Of a stretch of 64,000 nt of DNA, positions 12,445-23,109 are shown piece after piece. Source of the DNA: Vesta saturnalis (Eukaryota; Arthropoda; Insecta; Coleoptera; Lampyridae); NCBI GenBank assembly GCA_036346205.1, contig JARFJB010000534.1:657001-721000 (forward strand), in the 5' to 3' direction. How positions within the stretch are numbered: the stretch's first letter is position 1; each line of letters starts with the position of its first letter. A program made the translations under genes and the position numbers. The notes below the pieces were generated by a model. The model saw only the letters and a program-made list of their open reading frames with translations, made no database searches and was not told where the DNA came from.

Positions 12445-13223
12445 CAAGGTCCAAAAATCTTGCGTCAGGCACCCATAGCTCCTATACCAATTAAGTTAAG
12501 AATTTGGTTCGAACGCAGACCTATACTGGACATATGAGTGTATTTCGGGAAAATATTTTCGTATACACAGGGTGGTCCAAATAGTATGACATAAAATTAA
12601 TTTTTTAAATGATACACCCTGTATTGTTTTGCATATTATAGTTCTTTTTTGTGTTCTTCCTTATTTCCCAAAATGTTATTTAATTTACTTTAATAGTTTA
12701 CGAGCAATAAATTAAAACAATAAAACATAGTTTTGCACACCTGGAAAAATGATTAAAAAAACGGTTGTAGATCTGTATATCGAATTACATAAAGTAAACT
12801 TTAATACAAGAAGTCAAAGGATACTTCTATATTAAATAGTTTTTTCTTATTTTATACAGGGTGTCTAAAATTTGGTTCCAAAAAATGTCTACTTTCAAGC
12901 TAGTTTTTCTTAAGATTTTCAAATGAATCACTCTGTATGTTATTTTACTATCTAATGTAGAATGTAAATACACATTTCAACTTTCAAACCAGCTTTTCTT
13001 AAGATTTTCAAATGAATCTCCTTGTATATTATTTCATAATCTAATGCAGAATTTAAACACAAATATTTTTTGTATTACAAGTATTACAATTCTATACCGT
13101 TATCAAAATATTTACCAAAAACCAAAAATATGACTATTTTATTAGCAAAGTATTAAAAAAAAGGTAGTGAGCTACGGAAAAACGACAATGTTTATTTAAC
13201 AAATAATTTTGACAGTAGTTCAT

Positions 13224-13510
13224 TTATCTTAAAAGATGTTCAAAATGTCTTCTTGCTTGAAATGACCTTTTTACATGTCGGAGCATTGCGGGTGTAATTG
13301 TTGCAAACGCGTTGATTATTCTTCGTCGCATGTTCTGCTCAGTTATTGGACGTTCCGTATAAAAAAGGTCTTTTACATACCCCCACAGAAAAAAAAAGTC
13401 GAGTTTGGTTAAATGGGTCGACCTTGCAGACCATCTAACTGGTCCTCCTCTTCCAATCCAACGATTTTCGTAAGTGTTATCTAACAAAGCTCTGAAATAT
13501 AGCGAAAAAT
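13224..13510 (-). pseudogene. Transposase C-terminal relic of element E1
   Basis: The frame reads FRALLDNTYENRWIGRGG, then KLDFFFLWGYVKDLF and NMRRRIINAFATITPAML. It is the C-terminal block of the insect mariner-like family with the RWIGRGGP and LDFFLWG hallmarks, including the third catalytic Asp in LDFF. The sequence before FRALLDN is non-coding and belongs to the E1 arm, so the first two catalytic residues are missing. Confidence 0.85.
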
Positions 13511-13750
13511 GGGCTGAACATCAAATTTATTTGTTAAATAAACATAGTTGTTTTTCTATGGCTGACTAATTTTTCTTAATGCTTTACTAATGAAATGGGC
13601 ATATTTGTTGTTTTTGATAAATATCTCGCATAAGTCCAGAATTTTAATGCACTTGTAATATAAAAAATATTTGTACTTAAATTCTGCATTAAAACAGTGA
13701 AATAACATGTAGGGTTCTGTATTATAAGTGTTTTGTAACTGTGGTTTCAT

Positions 13751-13978
13751 ATTAGTTGAGTTGATCGGCCTGTTTCCACAGTTTTTGCTTTTTGATCGCG
13801 GACTCTGCTTCCGTCATCAGGCTTATTTCTGAGAAGGACTGTTTTCGCACTTGAGTGGAATTCATATGTTAATATATAATTTTTCTAAGCACTTGACTAC
13901 TCTCAGATTCGAACTTGGTACCTTTCACTTACTAGTCTGGCACCTTTACCGCTGAGCCACTGGGTAATCCAATATATA
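13751..13978 (-). repeat. tRNA-like unit at the 3' end of the minus-strand Penelope-like copy
   Basis: On the minus strand GGATTAC (13970) opens a 76-nt tRNA-like stretch ending GTAGTC (13895). The two ends can pair as an acceptor-like stem with one G-T. Box A GGCTCAGCGG and box B AAGTTCGAATC are present. Downstream comes CCTGATGACGGAAGC near 13818, the start of a hammerhead-like core, but its second half is mutated here. The unit ends at CGATCAACTCAACTAATAT, next to the E1 arm. It is the inverted partner of 15433-15655. Confidence 0.65.
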
Positions 13979-13979
13979 T

Positions 13980-14396
13980 TTTTTAGAACTTGTATTGCGC
14001 TTAAGCTCTTCGCGCATTATTGGAATCCATATGGGTTTCATTTCCACACAAGATTGGCTTATTGGATTTTCTGCTAGTGCGATGTACGTGGCTTCTTTGA
14101 GTTTCCGACGAGTTGTGTTCTCATCCTTTGCCACTATCTGTATGTTATCCTATTGGATGCGGTGTTCTTCGTTCCAGACATGTTCGGCGATTCTTGATTT
14201 TTCTGTTTCGTCCTTGCGGACGTTGTTCTTCTGTTCCTACATTATCGCTTTGACTGGTCTACTGCTCTCTCCTATGTATGCTCTGCTGCATTCTCATTAT
14301 AGGTTGTATACCCAATTCTTGGAATTCTAATCTTCATTGTATGGTTTGGTTTTGGTTACTATTCCTCTGAGCGTTCTGGTCGATTTGTCTTAGTTA

Positions 14397-14460
<64 letters not shown>

Positions 14461-15200
14461 GTATTATCGCTGTATATTTAGGTTCTTTTTTTTCGGTTAC
14501 CATTTCCCTGTTTAGGTTAGGTGTTACATCGGCGTAGCCATTTTCTTTGGGTGTTCTAGCGATATTTTTTTTTGTGTTAAGGTCCTCTTGTTTTGAGCAT
14601 ATTGCTTTTGCTCTATCGTACAAACATTTTGCCAAGCCTAACTTCAGGTTTTTGTGGTGATTGGAGTTGTAGTGTAGGTACCTCCCCGTATGTATAGGTT
14701 TCCTGTATACACTTGTGAAAGTGTTGTCATTCCTGTGTACAAGTATATCCAGGAATGATAGTTTTTGTTCCGACTCCAATTCCATTGTGAATTTTATGGA
14801 GGATGCGCGGCTATTTAGAGGATCTAGAAATTCATCTATCTTATGTTTGCCGTGTTGCCAAACTACGAAGATATCGTCCACGTACCTAAACCACATTCTT
14901 GGTTTTTCGGTAAATTCGGATATCGCTTTGTCTTCAAAGTCTTCCATATATACATATTACTCACTATGGGTGATAGTGGGGAACCCATCGCCATCCCAAA
15001 CTGTTGTTGGTACAATTTGTCTTCTACCTAGAAATATGTAGTTCTAATGCATACTGTCATAAGTTCCATTATTGTGTTTACCAAGAGTTGTGTGCGTTCG
15101 TCTATTTCATCTTTTTTCAGCTTGTCTCTTATGATAGTTAGTGCCTTATCGGCAGGCACATTTGTGAATAAACTCATTCATGATACCTAGCAGATAGTGT
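13980..15200 (-). pseudogene. Penelope-like retroelement, reverse transcriptase and C-terminal part
   Basis: On the minus strand from about 15200: DKLKKDE-like remains, KLYQQQFGMAMGSP-like remains near 15000, then an open frame with MEDFEDKAISEF, RMWFRYVDDIFVVW (YVDD catalytic motif), LSFLDILVHRN and VYRKPIHTGRYLHYNSNHHK. These are diagnostic of Penelope-like reverse transcriptases. After a (TA)n tract (14398-14457) the C-terminal region follows, ending ENTTRRKLKEATYIALAENP and MKPIWIPIMREEL (13995-14134), the usual tail after the GIY-YIG endonuclease. The GIY-YIG block itself is poorly preserved. Frames are broken by stops. Confidence 0.85.
14398..14457. repeat. (TA)n microsatellite inside the Penelope-like copy
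   Basis: About 60 bp of TA repeats between the reverse transcriptase and the C-terminal endonuclease tail. Confidence 0.95.
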
Positions 15201-15204
15201 GTAG

Positions 15205-15377
15205 GTGTGTGTATCACACCCTTATCGGGAAAAACCGAATTTATGGTCAAGAATACGCAGCACTTCGTGGAAACCATCAGAAACTTACAACCAAACCACG
15301 AAGAAATACTGATAAGCTTCGACACTGAGTCTATTCACAAATGTGCCTACCGGTAAGGCACTATCATAAGGGAGAAG

Positions 15378-15382
<5 letters not shown>
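15205..15382 (+). pseudogene. Penelope-like reverse transcriptase fragment in opposite orientation
   Basis: The plus strand reads FMVKNTQHFVETIRNLQPNH, then EEILISFDTESIHKCAYR and IIREKL. This matches the N-terminal part of the Penelope reverse transcriptase (usually ILISFDVVSLFTNVP). It sits head to head with the minus-strand copy at about 15200. It is cut at a (TA)n tract, after which the shared 3' tRNA-like unit follows. Confidence 0.75.

Positions 15383-15431
<49 letters not shown>
15381..15431. repeat. (TA)n microsatellite
   Basis: TA tract joining the plus-strand Penelope fragment to the tRNA-like unit. Confidence 0.95.
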
Positions 15432-15432
<1 letters not shown>

Positions 15433-15434
<2 letters not shown>

Positions 15435-15655
15435 ATTACTCAGTGACTCAGTGGTAAAGGTGTCAGACTAGTAAGTGAAAGGTACCAAGTTCGAATCTGA
15501 GAGTAGTCAAGTGCAAAAATTATATATAACATATGAATTCGACTCAAGTGCGAAAACAGTCCTTCTCAGGACTAAGCCTGATGACGGAAGCAGAGTCCGC
15601 TTCCGAAACGTCGCAAAAACTGTGGAAGTAGGCCGATCAACTCAACTAACATATA
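15433..15655 (+). repeat. tRNA-like unit plus hammerhead-like core at the 3' end of the plus-strand Penelope fragment
   Basis: A 76-nt tRNA-like stretch (15433-15508) has box A TGACTCAGTGG and box B AAGTTCGAATC (15487-15497); its ends GATTAC and GTAGTC can pair. At 15578 comes CTGATGA, then a 6-bp stem GGAAGC/GCTTCC (15586-15591 with 15599-15604) and GAAAC at 15605, the order of a hammerhead ribozyme core. One extra C precedes the stem and the following stem III would be very short, so activity is uncertain. The unit ends CGATCAACTCAACTAACATAT at the E1 arm. Confidence 0.6.
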
Positions 15656-16029
15656 AGGTGATTCAGTTGAAAATCTTAAGAGAAACTGGTTTAAAAGCTT
15701 TTGGAACCAAATTTTAAACTCCCTGTATAAAATAAAAAACTATGTAAGTATCGTTATACTTCTTGTATTAAAGTTCATACTATGCAGCTCGAACAAAACA
15801 AATCTAAGACCGTTTTTTTAATAATTTTTTCCAGGTGTGCAAAACGATTTCTCATTGTTTTTGCTCGTAAACTACAAAAGCAAATTAAATAAAATTTTGG
15901 GAAATAAGAAAGAACTAAAATATGCAAAAAATACAGGTGTGCCATTACAAAAATCCATTTTATGTCGTCATACTTTTTTGGACCATCTTGTATATGCGAA
16001 AATATTTTCCAGAAGTACACTTATATGTA

Positions 16030-17697
16030 CAGGTTGTCCCATTTTCGTATGTTTTACGGGGTATCTCGCTTATTTTTTAAGTTAGAACCTTGCGGTTTTC
16101 GCGACACCGTGCTATTTTTTAATGAAACCAAAGATGCACTAATCAAATTTGCCATAGCCATCTTAGTTTGTGTGCTACATGGTGATTTTGGAAAAATGCA
16201 TTTTCAGTCATCCCCTGTAAGTCTGTTATTGTCAGACATATTAAAAAAGTAAAAACTGATATTTGTAGATTTTTTTACGTATAATCCAGTGGCGTACTCA
16301 GATTTTCTTTATAGGTAACAGTTTTTGAGATATTGCATAACCTACTTTTTTTTATGGGACACCCTATATATTTTTTTAAAATCTTTTTCCCCTTGCTAAG
16401 AGCTTTTCAAAAATAGTGGATAGCCGTGGGTAACCATGGTAACGCAAAAAAACAAAATAATTAACGTTATGCCATTACTTAGGTATTTGATTTTTGAAGT
16501 TTCTGCTTCTTTCAAATTATTCCTGGTTACATTTTTTGTTTGTTTTTTTGTTATTCGTTGTTTTTGTTTATTGTTATCGTTCTTGTTCTTGTTATTGTTG
16601 TTGTTGTTTAATTATTTTTTAATATGGCTCGAAACCAAAAATTTGAAAACTTTTGAGAAATATGATATGAATACCTACTTCATATTATCTAATGAACACG
16701 CAGACCAGACCTTAGAACTCTATCTGAACAGGTCAGTTAATCTTTACCTTAGAATTTGTATTTATTTTATATACCTATTTTGTCATATAGATATCCCGAA
16801 AGAAGACAACCCGACAGAAGAATATTTCAAAAATTAAAATTTAATCTTTGCCAACATGGATGTTTTGGCAAACCTCGACCCCGTGTTTACAACAAAGAGA
16901 ACGAGGAATCAGAGATCAACGTTTTAGCAGTTTTTCAAGCCACTCCTGAAACCTCATGCAGGAAAATAGATGAAGAGACCGGTGTGTCTAAAACAAAAGT
17001 GCAAAGGATTTTAAAAAAACATAAATTCAAACCCTACAAGTATAAACTTGTTCATTCAAGGCAATATGCCAACATGCAACAATTAAAAATTGCAACGGAA
17101 AATGCTTTTGCAGAATTACGAAGACAATCATTTTGGAAAATGCTATTAAAAGAATTTATAAACTTTGTGAAACTTGTAGGAGACATAATGGTTTGCAATT
17201 TGAACAATATTTGTGATTAATTAATTATTTTGTTTTTTATCAATGTAAATTATAGAAAAAAATCATTTTGTCACGTTATTTATAAAAATAAATATAGACT
17301 ATGCTATATTTTTGAAAAGCTCTTGGCAAGGGGAAAAAGATTTTTAAAAAATATATAGGGTGTCCCATTAAAAAAAAAGTAGGTTATGTCAATATGTCAA
17401 AAACTATGACCTCTAAAGAAAATCTGAGTATCGTCACTGGATTCTACGTAAAAAAATCTACAAATATCAGTTTTTACTTTTTTAATATGTCTGACAATAA
17501 CAGAGTTACAGGGGATGACTGAAAATGCAATTTTTCCAAAATCACCCTGTAGCACACAAACTAAGATGGCTATGGCAAATTTGATTAGTGCATCTTTGGT
17601 TTCATTAAAAAGTAGCACGGTGTCAAGAAAACCGCAACGTTCTAACCTAAAAAATAAACGAGATACCCCGTAAAACATACGAAAATGGGACAACCTG
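16030..17697. mobile_element. Long-TIR mariner-like element (E2) inserted in the right arm of E1
   Basis: Ends are CAGGTTGTCCC at 16030 and GGGACAACCTG at 17697, flanked by TA at 16028-16029 and 17698-17699. The arms are 16030-16415 and 17307-17697, about 390 bp each and nearly identical in reverse complement. Between them is a transposase N-terminal relic. Removing E2 with one TA makes the E1 right arm collinear with its left arm across the site, which fixes both borders. Confidence 0.88.
16670..17218 (+). pseudogene. Transposase N-terminal DNA-binding relic of element E2
   Basis: Two frames read together. The first gives NEHADQTLELYLN; the second gives YPERRQPDRRIFQKL, ENEESEINVLAVFQATPETS, and a helix-turn-helix KIDEETGVSKTKVQRILKKH followed by KFKPYKYKLVHSR. 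This is the paired DNA-binding region of the same mariner-like family whose C-terminal hallmark is RWIGRGG. No catalytic Asp remains. A frameshift near 16760 joins the two frames. Confidence 0.8.
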
Positions 17698-17782
17698 TAC
17701 AGTGTGGGTCTGCGTTCGCAGGAAATTCCTAACTTAATTGGTATAGGAGCTGATGCCTGACGCACTATTGCAGGACCCTGTA

Positions 17783-18850
17783 TAATAAATCATTATTTCG
17801 AAATTGGCGTATTTCCTAACATTTTAAAAATTGTTAAAGTGCGACCGTCATTTAAATTTAAAGATAAAAGAAATATATTGAACTATCGCCCTATTGCAAT
17901 GTTATCTACATCTTTAAAAATTTTCGAAAAAGCTTTGAAAATTCGCATTATTGATTTTCTTCAGTTAAACAACTATTCCAACAAACAACACGGGTTTATC
18001 CCATGTCGTTCGTGCTCTACTGCTTTGTAAAGTTTGTTAATTAACGTCACTAGAGAATTAAACAACAAAATGTGGACAGCTAGTATTAACTGTGATTTGT
18101 CCAAAGGTTATGCCGACATCAATATGAGGAATTTCCGTACACTTGAAATGGAAATATGCACATGGCAACATTAGAACTTACTGAAGTATATTATGATGTT
18201 TCACAGGGATCTATTCTGGGTCCAATTTTTTTTATAATTTATATAAATGGTCTTTTTGATTTTAAATCTTTAAATTTTAATAGTGACGTGACTATATGCG
18301 CTGACGACACTAGTTCTTACGGAGAAACCAATTGGTGAGTTGGAGGAGAATGAACTGCAAACCTTATCATTAGCACATCGTTGGTTTTGTTAAAATAAAT
18401 TACAATTAAACCTTACAAAAACAAATATACTGGTAGGTCTTTACATCGATAAACAAATGAAACGGTTTGAACAAACTTCATCTATTTTACCAACACTTAA
18501 TAAAATTTTGTGTGCTCTACGTCAATTGAAGCGTCTTGGTATTAATAATTTTGTGAAAACTATTTACCTACTTTTCCTATTTTGAATCCCACATATGATC
18601 TTCGTCACTTTTAAGTTGCAAAAAAACGTAATCCGTATTTTAGCTGGTATAAGTCCAAGTGACTAACGTAGAAATTAATTTATTCGATTAAAAATTACAA
18701 CTTTATTTTATTTATATATTTTTGAATGTTCAATATTTGTGCCCACCAACATCAATGTGGAAATAAAAATATGCAATCATCTACCTGATGATTTAAAATG
18801 TTCTGACACGAAATTTGGTTTTAAAAATTAACTTAAAACATTTTTAGAAA
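17783..18850 (+). pseudogene. Non-LTR retrotransposon (jockey/CR1-like), downstream half of the interrupted LINE
   Basis: Reverse transcriptase motifs appear in order: HYFEIGVFPNILKIVKVRP, YRPIAMLSTSLKIFEKAL, HGFIPCRSCSTAL (usually GFRxGRST), INCDLSKGYADI (motif A, damaged), GSILGPIFFIIYINGL, and ADDTSSYG (motif C, the Y replaced). A thumb-like stretch follows, with LPDDLKCSDTKFGFKN near 18785. Frames are broken at about 18030, 18150, 18340 and later. The copy ends without a recognisable 3' tail at about 18850, where another transposase relic begins. Confidence 0.8.
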
Positions 18851-19212
18851 AATCAAAACAGTTATTAATAAATTTAGAAGAACCCAGTGTAATTGTCCTA
18901 GACAATGCACCGTATCAAAACACGCCGCTAACAAAAATCCCGAACATCTCATGTAATAAAACGGATATTCAAACATGGTTGCGTAATGCCATACAATACT
19001 CAGAAGATGAGTTCAAAGCTGAACTTTTAGTCAAAGTTGCTCAGTAAGTAATTAGTAAATAATTTTGTGTTGTCCCTTTCTATTTCATTTCTGTTTAGAA
19101 ATAATTCACCGAAAGTTTATACAGTTGATCAACATGTGGAGCAGTATGGCCACACAGTTTTGCGATTACCTCCCTATCATTGCACTTTCAATCCAATTGA
19201 ATTAATATAATA
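18850..19212 (+). pseudogene. LPPYHC-type DDE transposase, C-terminal fragment with an intron
   Basis: The frame gives LLINLEEPSVIVLDNAPYQN (second catalytic Asp), TDIQTWLRNAIQYSEDEF, then ELLVKVAQ, where a GTAAGT donor at about 19046 and a TTTCTGTTTAG acceptor at about 19099 mark an intron. The next exon gives NNSPKVYTVDQHVEQYGHTV and LRLPPYHCTFNPIEL with the third acidic residue, then a stop. The N-terminal two thirds are missing; LINE sequence directly precedes it. Confidence 0.8.
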
Positions 19213-19286
19213 TAATTAATAGTCAATAAGTACATTGAGAGAGATGGTAGAACTATTGAAATCAGCCTCAACGTTCTCATTGTTCT

Positions 19287-19341
19287 ATTCATCACACACA
19301 CACACACACGCACGAACGTACGCACACACACACACACTCAC
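19287..19341. repeat. (CA)n-type microsatellite, interrupted
   Basis: CACACA runs with CGCACGAACGTACG and CTCA interruptions. Confidence 0.9.
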
Positions 19342-20518
19342 TCACGAAATGGTACATTTTATTAAATAATTCTAGATAAGAATGATTAATAAACATTGAG
19401 ATGTTTGTAAAATTTAAATATTTCTTAATATAATTTTAATAATGGTAAAATAAGTAATCGACAGTACAGTACATTGAAGTATACGGTATGTTTGTTATCG
19501 TTATGAGTTAATTCAAGTTTTCATTTAGTTTAGTAAGTTTATTTAAAACAATATTCCCTGACGACATGTGATACAGGTTGTGGTTGACAGAAATAATGTT
19601 AAAACTAGATTTAGGCTGGTATCAATGTCGCAATTCACATGTACGCAGCCAAGATTCTTGAAAACATTCGTATTAGTGCGTTAAACACATATTAGTGCAA
19701 AAATTATGAAAAAACAGATCAAGCACATTAGTGAGTAACTATAAAACATAAATCAAGCAGCAGCTCTGGGATTATTGTGTTTAATCAACATTTTATGACC
19801 TTAAACTAGTGATTGACAACATTCCGACACTAGTCGTAGAAGAACTTATGAACCTACGAAAGTGGTAAAATAAATTAATTTGTGACTTGAACATTAAGTT
19901 TAAACACTTACACTAACAGTTATTGTGGTTAAAAGTGTGAAATTTAACATTAAAATTATATAAACAATATGAGGTTATGTTGTTTCCTCGCATAAAACTT
20001 TTTGTAAAAAGTATTTTGAATTGAGACAATTTGTATAAAATAAATTAGTAGAGGCAAAAATAGTAAGGTAGCCTCAATTTTATGTTATAATTCCTTATAT
20101 TTATGTCCATTTTATTAATTTTAGTTTTTAAGAGTATGGGTAGAATTTAAATAATTTTCCTCTCAAATTGACCGTAGGCATGTATAAGATGAATATTTGG
20201 GTGTAGTAGCATCCCCTATTCATGTAGAGGTAATTTCCAGGCCTGTAAAATTCATAGAATTAGCGTAAATTCAATAAATAAGTGTAAAAATTAACGTAGT
20301 TATTAAGTGTAGAAATTAGTTCGTGTTTGATTTCAAATTATAGAGAAAATTATGTAGATTATGGAAATGTTATTAGTTTTAAGAAATGTTAAAGGGGGCG
20401 AAAGTTATAGGGTTTAAAAAAAATATCGTAATGTAAAAATTACAGTAGCCAATCAGAATTTAGGAAATTTTCTTGGTAACTATAGAAAACATTCGAAGAT
20501 TTGGTCGTCAACCAAATT

Positions 20519-20556
20519 CATATAAATACAAGTGCTTTAGGTTCACAAACTCTCTC
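20519..20556 (+). promoter_or_regulatory. Possible core promoter (TATA box)
   Basis: TATAAATA at 20521-20528 is followed about 25-30 bp later by TTCACAAACTCTCTC, a plausible start region. No coding sequence with family resemblance follows, so this could equally belong to an unrecognised retroelement. Confidence 0.2.
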
Positions 20557-21776
20557 TTAATTTTCCTGTTTCAACAACTTGCCAAAGTAAGGTGTTGACA
20601 AATTTTTTTTGAAAATAATTTTTTGAAACAAATTAACGTCACTTCGGTAAAATAACAAAGTGCGATTTAGTATCGGAAGTGTTAACGAAACAAGTGATAG
20701 TCTTTTGTCGGGAAATAATTAAATTAAGGTTAGTTTACCTTTTTAAATTTCAAATCGGAGGTTTTCGATAAGTTATAAAAATATTTCCGCAGTTTCGACT
20801 TTGTTTGTTTTTAAATTTATATTGTTTATGTTGGTATGGATATTTAATTGTGTTGTCTTCGTGTTTTTATCATTATACACCTTGTTTATCAAAAGTGTGT
20901 TTAATTTATAACAACCTTCAACGATCCATGCTTTTCAAAATTTATTTTGAAACTAATTTAAGAAGAAGTGATGAGCCTAAAAATAAAGATTCGTCAATAT
21001 TCTAATAAGAATAGTGAAACTTACCTAAGTGAATAAGCTGGTAATATAAAAGAAAATTTGGATGTTCGAGGAGCAGAGTTGCAGTTCGCAGGAGCTGTTG
21101 TCTACAAGCAACTTCAGCAGCAGTAACCCACACAAGGAGGACATTTTATGTGAGTACTTTATTGTTGACATTGATACTTTATTGTTATGTTCATAATTCC
21201 AATCCTTTGTAATAATCATGATGTGCAACAACAGGTATGCATGTCCCAAGGGAATGTTATTTGTTCTAAAAATTTAAATGGTTTATATTAATATTGTTTT
21301 TTTTATTCAAACGTAGTTATACTTACTTGTATGTCGAATTTTGTTGTAGTCAAATCACATGTTTGCGTATTCACAGCGCATGCTCACGTATACTTTTAGA
21401 AGAATTTTGTTATGTACAGGGTGTAACACAGGTATTAATGCGAATTAAAATTTATAATTCAATTTACTTGATCAATTTAGATACGATAAAAATAATAGGA
21501 CATTAACTCAATGTGCTTTAATCATATTAACTATGATTATTGTATACAAAAAAAGCAATATAATTCAAATTAATAATCATTTATTTTATAATTTTAAAAG
21601 TAAAGTTTCTTCCAAATTTTGATCCCTATCCCCTTTGATGAGTCTCATGTTCTCCAATAATGTTCTACCATAATATTTTTATGCCTATAATAAAAATAAT
21701 TCCAATTTTAAATAATTTAATAATGATTTAAATAAATAATTAATATTAATAAATATAATTATAAAACTAGAACTAG

Positions 21777-21779
<3 letters not shown>

Positions 21780-21867
<88 letters not shown>
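21780..21867. repeat. (TA)n microsatellite
   Basis: About 88 bp of uninterrupted TA repeats, the longest tract in the window. Confidence 0.97.
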
Positions 21868-21872
<5 letters not shown>

Positions 21873-22309
21873 GGCCTGGTGCACTGAAAAGGTTAAAATA
21901 TAGCGGATAATGTTCAGACCTGACAGTCAGATAATAATTAATACAAGCACAACAAGAAATTACGTCACCGCTGTTCTACTACTATGTATTCATTTAATTA
22001 TACACGTTGTCCCCTGAAATTTTGATCACGACCATTTGAATGCATTACTTGGCGTTTAGTTACCACGTGCATTTATTGCATAGCTGAGTGAAATATTTTT
22101 ATTCACCTAGTAACGGAAAATAATTAATGATTTCTAATTTGAAGTAAAATCGGGAATTAAAGTGAAAAATAGTTACACGATATTTTAGTATTACAAATTA
22201 TTAAAAAGCGTATGGATCTGCTTACCTAAATACAATTTTTATTGAAATCACCAAAAATAGAAAGAAAAGTAATTACCTTAAATTTCCACAGATTTTCAGT
22301 ATCACCTTT

Positions 22310-22560
22310 TCTTTCCCAACAAAATAATGCAGAGACCGAAAACTCTTAGTATCGTTAGTGCTAATAATGTTACGATGAAATATTTGATTTAAATAATCCC
22401 TAGCCGTATTCTGAAAAGGAGATCCAACGTGCTGATACCAGATGTAGGCCATATATTATTTTGAAAGCTTTGTACTGCTGGTATCACTTGGTTCTGAAGA
22501 AGTTCCAAATACTTTTTGCCATTAAAATCCCCGTTAATAAAGTATGGTTCTATAATATTG
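22310..22560 (-). pseudogene. Mariner-like transposase fragment
   Basis: The minus strand reads EPYFINGDFNGKKYLELLQN and VIPAVQSF, then after a frameshift near 22450 IWYQHVGSPFQNTARDYLNQ and IFHRN. It matches the middle of the RWIGRGG-type mariner-like family (usually EGNLNG..YL..LQ, then WYQQDGAPPH). The second catalytic Asp of QQDGAP has become Val. No terminal repeats found. Confidence 0.7.
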
Positions 22561-22589
22561 CTCCCCCGAAATAGCCGCCTAAACGTTAA

Positions 22590-22620
22590 GACACACACAC
22601 ACGCACGCACGCACACACAA
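22590..22620. repeat. (CA)n-type microsatellite
   Basis: ACACAC run with GCACGCACGC interruptions next to the transposase fragment. Confidence 0.85.
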
Positions 22621-23109
22621 AGCAATTTTTATTTAACGTATGAGCAACAAACCAACAAATGCACTCTGATTTAACTTAATCGCCATTTTGTAAACCAATG
22701 AAAAACCAAGTTTTTTCTTCTTATTCCTGTTTAGGACGAATTGATGCATCGCCTTATACTCTACAATCCGCAACGCCATACAACTCGATTACGTGGTTGA
22801 AAATTTTTAATCGTTTATTATTGTTGTTATTATTTTTCATTTATTAATTATTTAATGTAAGTATTGTTTAGACCAAAATAGGAAATATCATGATATTCTG
22901 CCTCTGATATTATTTTTCGGAGAAACGATATATTTTTGCAAAAACCCCTTTAAGTTTAGGTACGTCACATAACCTTGTATTTAGCACCACCAAGTCATTC
23001 CGAAGTTAGAATCCGAACGATAAATGTTAATACTTTCATTCAAACTAATTGAAAAGATTAAAAACAAAGAACATCTAACGGCACCATTTTCCCCATTTTG
23101 TAAAGATTC

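Larger units (their letters stand above)
12445..17780. mobile_element. Long-TIR mariner-like element (E1) inserted in a LINE and itself carrying two inner insertions
   Basis: Ends are CAAGGTCC at 12445 and GGACCCTG ending at 17780, flanked by TA at 12443-12444 and 17781-17782. The left arm (12445 to about 13210) is matched in reverse complement by 17698-17780, then 15655-16029, then 13515-13750. So the right arm is broken by element E2 (16030-17697) and by a Penelope composite (about 13751-15650). Without those two insertions E1 would be about 1.8 kb, mostly long arms around a short transposase relic at 13224-13510. Removing E1 with one TA copy restores the LINE reading frame across the site. 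The left arm also has an internal duplication of about 95 bp (12890 and 12975). Confidence 0.8.
19213..22300. other. Long stretch without a recognised gene
   Basis: AT-rich sequence with a CA-type microsatellite, a long (TA)n tract and several unassigned short frames. A CAGGGTGTAAC motif near 21417 resembles the end of a mariner-like non-autonomous element, but I did not find its partner. Confidence 0.4.

Noticed and set aside
22389..22625. 78-codon frame beginning with a Cys/Val-rich leader
   Set aside because: The leader is translation of the (CA)n microsatellite; only the downstream part is transposase-derived.
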